Below are positions 34,920 through 42,386 of a stretch of DNA of 64,000 nucleotides, piece by piece. A model generated the notes under the pieces. That model saw nothing but the letters and a program-made list of their open reading frames with translations, ran no database searches and had not been told where the DNA came from. Each line of letters begins with the position of its first letter. Within the stretch, counting starts at the first letter, position 1. Made by a program: the position numbers and the translations under genes. Source of the stretch: an uncultured Draconibacterium sp. (GTDB lineage: Bacteria; Bacteroidota; Bacteroidia; Bacteroidales; Prolixibacteraceae); NCBI RefSeq assembly GCF_963676815.1, contig NZ_OY781365.1, positions 1,274,501-1,338,500 of the forward strand. The letters are read 5' to 3'.

Positions 34920-34989
34920 GAGGATCGAGGATCGAGGATCGAGTATCGAGAATCCAGTATCCAGAATCTAGTATCTAGTATCCAGTATC
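34920..34989. repeat. Heptanucleotide tandem array, ten units
   Basis: Ten consecutive 7-mers of pattern (g/c/t)ag(g/t/a)atc run exactly from 34920 to 34989, starting gaggatc x3 and drifting to cagtatc and tagtatc. No ORF uses it. It lies between the sigma/anti-sigma pair and glmM. A second heptamer array of unrelated unit is at 40674-40736. Confidence 0.9.
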
Positions 34990-35097
34990 ACATCAATCAA
35001 AGCAAATTCTTCCAACATTTTGGCTGGTTTTATCGTTTAAGCATCCTTAATTCAAAATCGACTTTCTATCTTTACAACTCAAACTGAACATTAGATT

Positions 35098-36480
35098 ATG
35101 ACATTAATAAAATCAATCTCTGGAATACGAGGTACAATTGGTGGAAAACCGGGCGACGGATTAAGCCCGCTCGACCTGGTTAAATTTACTGCAGCCTACG
35201 CCACCTGGGCCAAACAAAAAGCAAACAAAGAAAAAATTACCGTAGTTGTTGGACGCGATGCACGTATTTCGGGCGAAATGGTAGCATCAATTGTTGTTTC
35301 AACTCTGTCAGGGATGGGTTGCGATGTGGTAAACATCGGACTGGCAACCACACCAACTACCGAAATTGCCGTTACCGAAGAAAAAGCCGATGGAGGAATT
35401 ATCCTTACTGCAAGTCATAATCCAAAACAATGGAATGCATTAAAACTCCTGAATGCCGACGGCGAGTTTCTGGATGCAGCAGAAGGCGCAAAAGTACTTG
35501 CATTGGCCGATGCTGAAGATTTTTGCTTTGCCGAAGTTGATGAGCTGGGAACAGTAGTTGAAAAAGACTACACCGACATTCATGTGCAACACGTTCTTGA
35601 TCTTGAACTGGTTGACGTGGAAGCCATAAAAAAAGCCAACTTCTCAGTGGCTGTTGATGCCGTAAATTCGGTTGGAGGCGTTGCTATGCCTGCCTTGTTC
35701 AAAGCACTCGACATTGAGAATATTGTTGAAATAAACTGCGAACCAACCGGACACTTTGCGCACACACCTGAGCCAATTCCTGAGAACCTGGTAGAAACCG
35801 CAGAAATTATCAGCAAGAATAAAGTGGACGTTGGTTTTGTTGTCGATCCGGATGTTGATCGACTGGTGATCATCAACGAAGACGGCAGCATGTTTAACGA
35901 AGAATACACGCTGGTAGCCGTTGCCGATTATGTGTTGAGTCAGACTCCTGGAAATACGGTATCCAATTTATCATCGAGCCGTGCATTGCGCGATGTTACA
36001 GAAAAACATGGTCAGAGTTACTCGGCGGGAATGGTTGGTGAGGTAAATGTTGTGGCCAAAATGCGCGAAACAAATGCCGTTATCGGCGGCGAAGGAAACG
36101 GCGGAATCATATATCCTGCCAGTCACATTGGTCGCGATGCATTGGTTGGAGCAGCACTTTTCCTTACACATCTGGCAAAGTCAGGAAAAAAATGTTCGGA
36201 ACTGCGAAAAACCTACCCGGATTATTTTATCTCGAAAAACAAAATTGAGCTGACTCCGGAAATCGACGTGGATGGCATTCTTATAAAAATGAAGGAAAAG
36301 TATGCACACGAAGAAGTTACAGCAACCGACGGTGTAAAAATCGATTTTGCTGAATCGTGGGTGCATTTACGAAAATCGAATACCGAACCAATCATCCGGA
36401 TTTATGCCGAGGCTAAATCAAGCGCAGAAGCGGATAAGTTGGCTCAGCAAATGATAGACGAAATGAAAAGCCTTTTATAA
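35098..36480 (+). CDS. glmM: Phosphoglucosamine mutase (alpha-D-phosphohexomutase family)
   Basis: Interconverts glucosamine-6-phosphate and glucosamine-1-phosphate for UDP-GlcNAc synthesis; phosphomannomutase activity is a possible alternative. 460 residues with the four-domain hexomutase plan: active-site Ser 106 in LTASHNPKQWNA, metal-binding loop DPDVDRLVI (about 250), sugar-binding GEGNGGIIYP (about 330) and phosphate-binding SNTEPIIRIYAE near the C terminus. The N-terminal SISGIRGTIGG is also typical. A near-consensus box TATCTTTA precedes it. Bacteroidota homologues with this sequence pattern are usually called GlmM. Confidence 0.88.
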   Translation: MTLIKSISGIRGTIGGKPGDGLSPLDLVKFTAAYATWAKQKANKEKITVVVGRDARISGEMVASIVVSTLSGMGCDVVNIGLATTPTTEIAVTEEKADGGIILTASHNPKQWNALKLLNADGEFLDAAEGAKVLALADAEDFCFAEVDELGTVVEKDYTDIHVQHVLDLELVDVEAIKKANFSVAVDAVNSVGGVAMPALFKALDIENIVEINCEPTGHFAHTPEPIPENLVETAEIISKNKVDVGFVVDPDVDRLVIINEDGSMFNEEYTLVAVADYVLSQTPGNTVSNLSSSRALRDVTEKHGQSYSAGMVGEVNVVAKMRETNAVIGGEGNGGIIYPASHIGRDALVGAALFLTHLAKSGKKCSELRKTYPDYFISKNKIELTPEIDVDGILIKMKEKYAHEEVTATDGVKIDFAESWVHLRKSNTEPIIRIYAEAKSSAEADKLAQQMIDEMKSLL

Positions 36481-36602
36481 GCTATATTACAGAAGGTTAC
36501 TCAAACGTTAAGCGCTCCTCTGGAAATAGGGGCAGAAATTAAATTTGAGCTAAGTTTATGTTATAAAACATGTTTTCGTTATTCTCTTATTTAAAAACAA
36601 TC

Positions 36603-36610
36603 TACATTTG
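36603..36610 (+). promoter_or_regulatory. -7 box TACATTTG for mgsA
   Basis: Exact TAnnTTTG 45 bp before the start codon at 36655. No TTTG at the expected -33 distance. Confidence 0.45.
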
Positions 36611-36654
36611 AACCGAAAACAATAATCGGAATAAAAGCAATTCTGGTTAGAAAC

Positions 36655-37137
36655 ATGAAAACAATGAAAAAGAAAAAGAATATAGCGATCGTAGCACACG
36701 ATAACCGCAAAAAAGATATTATGGAATGGGTGTCTTTCAACTGGAAAGAACTGGCCCAGCACGACCTCATCTGCACCGGAACAACCGGGAAAATGGTTGA
36801 AGAAGCATTGGCTACAAGCTGCCACGAACATGGCACTGTGCCGCCAACTGTTACCCGCCTGAAATCGGGGCCACTGGGTGGCGACCAACAATTGGGCGCG
36901 ATGATCTGCGAAGGAAATATTGATATGCTCATCTTTTTTTGGGATCCGATGCAGCCGCAACCACACGATGTTGACGTAAAAGCGCTGCTGCGAATTACGG
37001 TTCTATACAATATTCCAACAGCATCGAACCGTTCTACGGCGGATTTTATGGTTACATCTGAATTATTCCACGAGGATTACAATCCAATCATCAAAGATTA
37101 TGGCGAGTATATTGCTCGTGATGTAGAAATGAAATAA
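36655..37137 (+). CDS. mgsA: Methylglyoxal synthase
   Basis: Converts dihydroxyacetone phosphate to methylglyoxal and phosphate, a bypass of lower glycolysis. 160 residues, close to the 152 of E. coli. Conserved blocks: IAIVAHDNRKKDIMEW, CTGTTGKMVEEA, LKSGPLGGDQQLGA with catalytic Asp 77, IFFWDPMQPQPHDVDVKALLR, and YNIPTASNRSTADFM. A second ATG lies three codons in (MKKKKNIA). Stands alone between glmM and the CBM9 gene. Assignment is secure. Confidence 0.96.
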   Translation: MKTMKKKKNIAIVAHDNRKKDIMEWVSFNWKELAQHDLICTGTTGKMVEEALATSCHEHGTVPPTVTRLKSGPLGGDQQLGAMICEGNIDMLIFFWDPMQPQPHDVDVKALLRITVLYNIPTASNRSTADFMVTSELFHEDYNPIIKDYGEYIARDVEMK

Positions 37138-37230
37138 ACTCATTTTTAATTTTTTTAAAAAGACAAGGCATTCTTGATAATTTTTTCAATATTTTTGTCG
37201 TTATTGTCCGACATTAATAGTGATTGATCT

Positions 37231-38340
37231 ATGCGAATTATCAGGAATGCCTTTCTCCTTACACTTTTTATAATCAGCAACTTGAGCTCGTCAGCACAAG
37301 AACAATGGGGAAAGTATGCCCACTTGTTTACGGTTCCGAATACCTACACGGCAGGCTATAGTAGCCATACGATTAAGATTGACGGGCAGGCCAACGAGCA
37401 GGATTGGAAAGATGCGGCATGGACTTCTGAGTTTAAAGATATTCAGGGTGCCAACATGCCTCAACCGACTTACCCCACGCGGATTAAAATGCTGTGGGAC
37501 GATACTAACCTGTATATTTTTGCCGAGCTGGTAGAGGAAAACATCTGGGCTTACTACGATAAGCAGGATATGATCGTTTACCACGAAAATGATTTTGAAG
37601 TGTTTATCGATCCGGATGGAGACACACATAATTACTACGAGTTTGAGGTGAACGCCCAAAACACTTTATTCGACCTTTTTCTGGATAAACCCTACAGAAA
37701 CGGTGGCAAGCCCGATATTGAATGGAATGCCAAAGGTTTTAAAAGTGCTGTTTATCTGGATGGAACATTAAATGATCCGACTGACACCGACAAAAAATGG
37801 TGCGTTGAAATAGCCATTCCTTTTGCATCACTCAGTACTGACGGCAACTTTATACAACCTAAAGCCGGTGATATTTGGAAGATCAACTTCTCACGCGTGC
37901 AGTGGCAAACCGAAATAATCGATGGGAAATACGCAAGAAAAACTTCTGACGACGGAAAACTGATCCCGGAAGACAACTGGGTGTGGAGTCCGCAGGGAGT
38001 GATAAATATGCACTTCCCCGAACGCTGGGGGCTTATAAAGTTCTCATCCGAATTTCCGGACGCAACATACGCAACATTTGATCTGCCGGAAGAGGAATTG
38101 CTGGCCCGCCACCTGTGGCATGTGTTTTATGCTCAACGCGATTATCAAAGTGAGCATAAGACATTTTGTAACAACCTTGCCACACTTGGTATTCCGGCAA
38201 ACGGGAAAGAAAACAACACCAGTTTCTCGATGGAAATAAATGCCACTGAGAAAACATTTACCGCAACTCTAAAAACCAACAACAACCTGATGATCTCTAT
38301 CGATCAGGATGGCTTAATACAAAAACATACTGACAAATAA
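37231..38340 (+). CDS. Secreted CBM9-like carbohydrate-binding protein
   Basis: 369 residues with a signal peptide (about 1-22, SSAQ). The core (about 45-240) is a family 9 carbohydrate-binding-module-like beta sandwich: IKIDGQANEQDWKDAAW, TRIKMLWDDTNLYIFAEL, NDFEVFIDPDGDTHNYYEFEVNAQNTLFDL, WCVEIAIPFASL. C-terminal 120 residues are less conserved. Proteins like this often accompany glycoside hydrolases; the next gene, 11 bp after the stop, encodes a TIM-barrel hydrolase-like protein. A -7 box TATTTTTG is at 37190-37197. Ligand unknown. Confidence 0.86.
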   Translation: MRIIRNAFLLTLFIISNLSSSAQEQWGKYAHLFTVPNTYTAGYSSHTIKIDGQANEQDWKDAAWTSEFKDIQGANMPQPTYPTRIKMLWDDTNLYIFAELVEENIWAYYDKQDMIVYHENDFEVFIDPDGDTHNYYEFEVNAQNTLFDLFLDKPYRNGGKPDIEWNAKGFKSAVYLDGTLNDPTDTDKKWCVEIAIPFASLSTDGNFIQPKAGDIWKINFSRVQWQTEIIDGKYARKTSDDGKLIPEDNWVWSPQGVINMHFPERWGLIKFSSEFPDATYATFDLPEEELLARHLWHVFYAQRDYQSEHKTFCNNLATLGIPANGKENNTSFSMEINATEKTFTATLKTNNNLMISIDQDGLIQKHTDK

Positions 38341-38351
38341 ACAATTCAACG

Positions 38352-39425
38352 ATGAACAAAAGAGATTTTATTAAAACCACAATGCTGGCCGGAATGGGCC
38401 TTACCGTAGCAAGTGCCTGTGCCAACGAAACAACTCCGGCAACTCCGGAACAAGGATTGAAACACTGGGTTTGGGAGAATCCGAACCACGAAGAAACAGA
38501 CGAAGACCTGCAAAAAAAATACAATAGTTATTACGAAGCCGGTGTACGCGGTATGTTTTTCGAGCATGACAGCGAACGTCATTTTCGCATAGCCAAAAAG
38601 GCCGGACTGGAAACGCATCGCTGGATGTGGACCATGAACCGTGGCGAAAAAGAGCTGCTTGCCAGTCACCCGGAATGGTATGCCGTTAGCAGAGATGGAA
38701 AATCGTGTGCTGACAATCCGCCGTACGTGGGTTATTATCGCTGGTTGTGCCCATCGAAGCCGGAAGTAAAAGAATACCTGGCTCAGCGTTCGAAAGAAAT
38801 TCTGGAGAAGAATTATGTAGATGGACTGCACCTGGATTATGTGCGTTACTGCGACGTTATTCTGCCGGTAAACCTTTGGGACAATTACGGCATCGACCAA
38901 AGTCAGGAGTTGCCCGAGTACGATTTCTGTTACTGCGATACCTGCCGCGAGAATTTCAAAAAGAAAACAGGGAAAGATCCGCTGGAGATGGAACATCCCG
39001 ACCAAAGTCCGGCATGGCGAAAATACCGTTACGAGCAGGTGAATGGTATTGTAAATCACCTGGCAGAAATTACGCATTCATACAATAAACCCATTACTGC
39101 AGCGGTTTTCCCAACACCGGAAATTGCGCGCCGTATTGTGCGCCAGGACTGGACGAACTGGAACCTCGATGCCGTTTGCCCAATGATCTATCACGGTTTC
39201 TACCGCGAATCGGTTAGCTGGATCGGCAATGCTGTTGAAGAAGGAATCCATTTCCTTTGCGGAAAATTCCCGATTTATGCCGGTCTGTTCCTGCCCGATT
39301 TTAAATCGGACGCAGAGCTGGAAGAAGGAATTCGTGTTGCCATTGCCAACGGTGCTTCAGGCGTTTCGTTGTTTGGAAAGGTGGATGAGAAGACTTTGGG
39401 GATTTTGAAGAAGGCTTCGGAATAG
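38352..39425 (+). CDS. Exported GHL10-like putative glycoside hydrolase
   Basis: 357 residues. The N terminus (NKRDFIKTTMLAGMGLTVASAC) is a secretion signal, with a twin-arginine-like KR rather than RR and a lipobox-like SAC. The body resembles TIM-barrel glycosyl-hydrolase-like family 10 (DUF187-like) proteins: YYEAGVRGMFFEHD, VDGLHLDYVRYCD with conserved Asp at the end of a strand, PITAAVFPTPE, and WNLDAVCPMIYHGF. A Cys pair CYCDTC interrupts the usual pattern at about 195-200. It follows the CBM9-like gene in one operon. Substrate and even catalytic competence are not certain. Confidence 0.72.
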   Translation: MNKRDFIKTTMLAGMGLTVASACANETTPATPEQGLKHWVWENPNHEETDEDLQKKYNSYYEAGVRGMFFEHDSERHFRIAKKAGLETHRWMWTMNRGEKELLASHPEWYAVSRDGKSCADNPPYVGYYRWLCPSKPEVKEYLAQRSKEILEKNYVDGLHLDYVRYCDVILPVNLWDNYGIDQSQELPEYDFCYCDTCRENFKKKTGKDPLEMEHPDQSPAWRKYRYEQVNGIVNHLAEITHSYNKPITAAVFPTPEIARRIVRQDWTNWNLDAVCPMIYHGFYRESVSWIGNAVEEGIHFLCGKFPIYAGLFLPDFKSDAELEEGIRVAIANGASGVSLFGKVDEKTLGILKKASE

Positions 39426-39470
39426 CATTTTCAAACACTTCTGTTCGATTTAAGTAATCGAAGATAAAAG

Positions 39471-39508
39471 AGATTGCTTCTCCGCCAGTTGGCGGATCGC
39501 AATGACGA
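39471..39508. repeat. REP-like element
   Basis: GATTGCTTC...CGCAATGACG with an internal TCCGCCA/TGGCGGA hairpin (39481-39496). The AATGACG/GTCATT-type ends recur at 39776-39840 and in the palindrome at 61877-61964. REP-like extragenic palindromes of this kind are widespread; no transposase is near. Confidence 0.6.
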
Positions 39509-39526
39509 TATTGGGTGAGAGTTAGA

Positions 39527-39563
39527 GAGGGCTGGAAGGCGGCACAGCCGCCTTCCAGCCCTC
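39527..39563. repeat. Perfect 17-bp hairpin
   Basis: Arms 39527-39543 and 39547-39563 are perfectly complementary with a 3-nt loop (ACA), G/C-rich. It follows the GHL10-like gene by about 100 bp. No T-run, so a REP-like stem or a bidirectional block is more likely than a classical terminator. Confidence 0.75.
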
Positions 39564-39606
39564 CTTGTGTAAAAACGAATTATGTGTCATTGACACAAGC
39601 AATAAA

Positions 39607-39769
39607 TTAAACCACCCCACCGCTGTAAACGCGGTCCTCCCCTCCTGGCAGGAGGGGAATTTTTCGTGCTACTGACCACGTTTTTTTATTTCAAAAGCTG
39701 AATTGGAATACGAATACTTTCTCCTCCTTTCAGGAGGAGTACACAGCGAAGCTGTGGGAGGTGGTTTAA
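39607..39769. repeat. Inverted pair of diverged TTAAACCACC elements
   Basis: TTAAACCACC starts at 39607 and its complement GGTGGTTTAA ends at 39769; each copy also carries an internal CTCCT/AGGAG hairpin (39644-39658 and 39721-39739). The two copies are similar but not identical in reverse complement. The 537-bp gap 39426-39962 holds these repeats and the promoter described next, and I see no gene in it. Confidence 0.65.
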
Positions 39770-39869
39770 TGTTCTGCCAGGGTGACTCCGCCAATGATAG
39801 CTATTGCTGAATCCGTCGGCTGACGGACAGAATGACGAGACTGTTAACTGTCAAGACCATCCATTGCTT

Positions 39870-39899
39870 TTTGATTTTCAGGTTTTTCCATTACATTTG
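39870..39899 (+). promoter_or_regulatory. Bacteroidota promoter for the queuosine-precursor transporter
   Basis: TTTG at 39870-39873, an 18-bp spacer and TACATTTG at 39892-39899 match both elements of the Bacteroidota consensus. The start would fall near 39906 and give a leader of about 57 nt. Best promoter in the window. Confidence 0.75.
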
Positions 39900-39926
39900 C
39901 AGGCCAAAATTTTGAGTACTAATTAA

Positions 39927-39966
39927 GCAGGTGGCATCACCCTGCACCTTAATAATAAAAAAATGC
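39927..39966 (+). promoter_or_regulatory. Candidate preQ1-I-like riboswitch in the transporter leader
   Basis: GCAGG (39927-39931) and CCTGC (39941-39945) form a 5-bp stem closing the loop TGGCATCAC, which ends in the C expected to pair with preQ1. An A-rich tail (39946-39962) leads to ATGC at 39963-39966, complementary to GCAT in the loop, so a pseudoknot would mask the start codon. The Thermoanaerobacter preQ1-I aptamer has a similar loop ending in AAC and a 5-bp P1. The tail here is longer (17 nt), and a simpler 7-bp hairpin with a GCAT tetraloop is an alternative fold. Context (COG1738 transporter) supports it. Confidence 0.45.
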
Positions 39967-40667
39967 AAAACGAAATCTTATGGCTGGCTATGTTGCTGGC
40001 AAATTTTCTACTTATCATTTTAGCCTACCGTTTATTCGGGAAATGGGGTCTAGTAATGTGGATTCCCATCTCGGTAATTGTGGCCAACATACAGGTAATA
40101 CAAACCGTTGAGCTGTTTGGTCTGGTGGCCACACTTGGAAACATTGTGTACGCCACCTCGTTTTTGGTTACCGATATTTTGTCGGAGAACTACGGCAAGG
40201 AGGAAGCTAAAAAAGCTGTGTGGATCGGGTTCTTCAGCCTTATCTCCATGACTTTGCTGATGAACCTGGCACTGGAGTTTCTGCCGCTGGAAGGCGACGA
40301 GTTTGCCGGAATTACACACGAAGCTACCAGCACGATTTTTAGCCTGATGCCGCGTATTGCGGTTGCAAGTCTGGCAGCCTACCTCTTGTCGCAGCGCCAC
40401 GATGTTTGGGCTTACCATTTCTGGAAAAAGCGTTTTTCGAAAGACCATCAGATCTGGCTGCGCAATAACCTCAGTACCATGATCTCGCAACTGATAGACA
40501 GCGTGGTTTTTGTTGCCATTGCTTTTTGGGGTGTATACGAATGGCCGGTGCTGCTTGAAATATTTCTAACTACTTATTTATTAAAGTGGGTTGTGGCTGC
40601 TGCCGATACACCGTTTGTTTACTGGGGGAAAAAGATCCATCGCCGTAACCGTTTTTGGATGGAGTAG
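39963..40667 (+). CDS. yhhQ: YhhQ/QueT-type queuosine precursor transporter
   Basis: Integral membrane protein of the COG1738 (vitamin uptake-like, PF02592) family, which imports queuine-pathway precursors such as preQ0/preQ1. 234 residues, about six helices. Family markers: LVTDILSENYGKEEAKKAVWIGF (about 67-90), SLAAYLLSQRHDVWAYHFWKK, RNNLSTMISQLIDSVVFVAIAFWG and LKWVVAAADTPFVYW. A promoter with both elements precedes it, and the leader has a candidate preQ1-binding fold overlapping the start codon. It stands alone between repeat-rich spacers. Confidence 0.92.
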   Translation: MQNEILWLAMLLANFLLIILAYRLFGKWGLVMWIPISVIVANIQVIQTVELFGLVATLGNIVYATSFLVTDILSENYGKEEAKKAVWIGFFSLISMTLLMNLALEFLPLEGDEFAGITHEATSTIFSLMPRIAVASLAAYLLSQRHDVWAYHFWKKRFSKDHQIWLRNNLSTMISQLIDSVVFVAIAFWGVYEWPVLLEIFLTTYLLKWVVAAADTPFVYWGKKIHRRNRFWME

Positions 40668-40673
40668 GAAGTT

Positions 40674-40736
40674 GGTCACTGGTCACTGGACATTAGTCAT
40701 TGGTCATTGGTCATTAGTCATTAGTCATTGGTCATT
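40674..40736. repeat. Heptanucleotide tandem array, nine units
   Basis: Nine 7-mers run from 40674 to 40736: ggtcact x2, ggacatt, then (a/g)gtcatt six times. It begins seven bases after the transporter stop. Unit differs from the array at 34920-34989 but the period is the same. Confidence 0.9.
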
Positions 40737-40741
40737 AGAAA

Positions 40742-40786
40742 AGGATCCGATCTGTATTTGCGTTATCTTATACGGATCGGATCTTT
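40742..40786 (+). terminator. Hairpin with T-rich tail after the transporter gene
   Basis: GATCCGATCtGTA (left) and TACgGATCGGATC (right) pair with one wobble around a 14-nt loop, followed by TTTCTTTTT. Likely terminator for the transporter transcript. Confidence 0.75.
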
Positions 40787-40803
40787 CTTTTTATTGTCCT
40801 CAT

Positions 40804-40900
40804 TTAAGGGCTGAAGCCCGGCTTTGACAGTGGGATCACTAACCCCAGGCTTAAGCCTGGGGTTAAGCATAGCCCCTCAAAACAGGGCTTTAGCCCTTAA
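40804..40900. repeat. Composite palindrome with outer arms and inner 24-bp palindrome
   Basis: Outer arms 40804-40819 and 40885-40900 pair over 16 positions with one mismatch. Between them, 40841-40864 is a perfect 24-bp palindrome centred on CTTAAG. Such nested GGGCT/AGCCC palindromes are typical intergenic repeats of Bacteroidota. It lies between the plus-strand transporter and the convergent minus-strand barrel protein. Confidence 0.85.
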
Positions 40901-40939
40901 CGAAAAGTAGTAGACTTTTATTCCGTCACTACCTGCTTT

Positions 40940-41512
40940 TTAAATATCAAGTTTCAATTTAAGGCCTAAGCCCACATAAACCCGCTGTAAACTAAAAATT
41001 GGGTTTAAGCGAAGCTCGGGTTCAAATACTAATTTCTCCGACAATTTAAGGTCTTTGCCAAGTTTTACCATAGCCCCTAAATTATAATCGCTTTCAATTT
41101 CATAGCTCTCAACGTCAACATCGGCAGGAGATGATTTATCTTTCCATCCCAGAAAAACGTCAAAGCTTGGTCCGGCAGAGATATTTACAATTCGCGAGGA
41201 GAACTTATAAAGCACGGGGATCGACAAATGGTTTTCACGAATATCAGCATCAAAGGAATAACCATCAATGCGAAACGACATCGCTTGCAGGTAGCTGCGG
41301 TAATACACCCCGGCCTCAATGCTACTGTGTTTGCTAAACGATCTTGCGACGTTTAACCCAACGCCAGGCCGTAAATGGTTTTTATCAGCAATTTCATTTA
41401 CAAAATCAATCCCCAGGTAGGTTTTGTTTTGGGCATTAAGTGTATTTACTGATGAGAAAAGGATAATAACTAAACAAAGGATTGGAAAAAGGTGTTGTTT
41501 TGAGTTTTTCAT
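40940..41512 (-). CDS. Outer-membrane beta-barrel protein (PorT/OmpW-like)
   Basis: 190 residues with a signal peptide (about 1-28, LNAQ). The mature part consists of alternating amphipathic strands: TYLGIDFVNEIADKNHLRPGVGLNV, SSIEAGVYYRSYLQAMSFRID, LSIPVLYKFSSRIVNISAGPSFDVFLG, NLGAMVKLGKDLKLSEKLVFEPELRLNPIF, and it ends VYVGLGLKLKLDI. This is the small eight-strand barrel plan of the PF13568-like group. No catalytic or ligand motif. Alone on its strand; role unknown. Confidence 0.82.
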   Translation of the reverse strand: MKNSKQHLFPILCLVIILFSSVNTLNAQNKTYLGIDFVNEIADKNHLRPGVGLNVARSFSKHSSIEAGVYYRSYLQAMSFRIDGYSFDADIRENHLSIPVLYKFSSRIVNISAGPSFDVFLGWKDKSSPADVDVESYEIESDYNLGAMVKLGKDLKLSEKLVFEPELRLNPIFSLQRVYVGLGLKLKLDI

Positions 41513-41631
41513 GATAACTGGGTTTTATTGAGTTTGGATTAGGGTTTTGCAATTACTATGCCATTATGATAAGTTAAGGGATGCGGTGCTCTTGCGTGTC
41601 CTCGGGTAGCAGTAAGGGGGATATGATTAGT

Positions 41632-42384
41632 TTATGCCATTTCAAATTGTTTCTCAATTACTTCCGGATAATTTTGCCAAATCTTTCCATTCAGCTCTTT
41701 ACCGTTCTCCTTTTTATTACGTTTGACTTTATCAGCGCCCCAAGTTCCCCATTGTTTAAAGAAGAAAGCAACATCATTAGCATCGCATTGTTTTTTAACG
41801 TTCTCCACCCAAATTTTATCCATCGGTCTAGCTTGATTTCCACTTTCGCCACCAACAATAACCCAATTAATATTAGTTAAATCTATTTCTCCCAAATCTT
41901 CGAGAAGTGGTTCAACCGATAAGAACAATACTGATGCATTTAGGTGTCGAAGTTTGTCAATGCGTGGAACACCATCAAATTTATTCTCTACTGTAACACC
42001 TAACCATACATTTTTTGGAATTTCCCTTTGGGAGAGATATTCATGCATTCTATCAGCCCTTTTAGTTAGTACTTGATATGTATGATGCGGTGTTTGCTCA
42101 ATAACAGAAAATATCTTATCTAAGTAATCCAAAGGCATTTTTTCGTGAAAGATATCACTCATTGAGTTTACAAAATAAACTGTTGGTTTCTTCTTCTTTA
42201 AAGGCTCATTTAATCGCGATGGAACGATATTAAATCTAAATCCATTTTCGTAACCAACTGTTCCAATAGCCTTAAGCCTGCGAGCCATAGACTCGGCATA
42301 ACAATGTTTACAACCTGCCGATATTTTTGTACAACCAGAAGTTGGATTCCACGTTGCCTCAGTCCATTCAATTTTTGATGCCAT
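41632..42384 (-). CDS. Three-Cys-motif (phage Gp37/Gp68, DUF5131) radical-SAM-like protein
   Basis: 250 residues. N-terminal IEWTEATWNPTSGCTKIS and Cys 18, Cys 25 and Cys 28 (C-x6-C-x2-C, AGCKHCYAE) are the three-Cys motif of the Gp37/Gp68-like family, a radical-SAM-like group expected to bind an iron-sulfur cluster. Later blocks FVNSMSDIFHEKMP, TYQVLTKRADRM, WLGVTVENK, SVEPLLEDLG and WVIVGGESG are family markers. Its start lies 2 bp after the stop of the TcmP gene, so the two are translated together. Function unproven: homologues occur in phage genomes and with TcmP partners. This stretch is visibly more A/T-rich than its neighbours. Confidence 0.9.
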   Translation of the reverse strand: MASKIEWTEATWNPTSGCTKISAGCKHCYAESMARRLKAIGTVGYENGFRFNIVPSRLNEPLKKKKPTVYFVNSMSDIFHEKMPLDYLDKIFSVIEQTPHHTYQVLTKRADRMHEYLSQREIPKNVWLGVTVENKFDGVPRIDKLRHLNASVLFLSVEPLLEDLGEIDLTNINWVIVGGESGNQARPMDKIWVENVKKQCDANDVAFFFKQWGTWGADKVKRNKKENGKELNGKIWQNYPEVIEKQFEMA

Positions 42385-42386
42385 GT

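Noticed and set aside
41581..41880. Plus-strand 99-codon open reading frame
   Set aside because: Antisense shadow of the three-Cys-motif gene, with no independent support.
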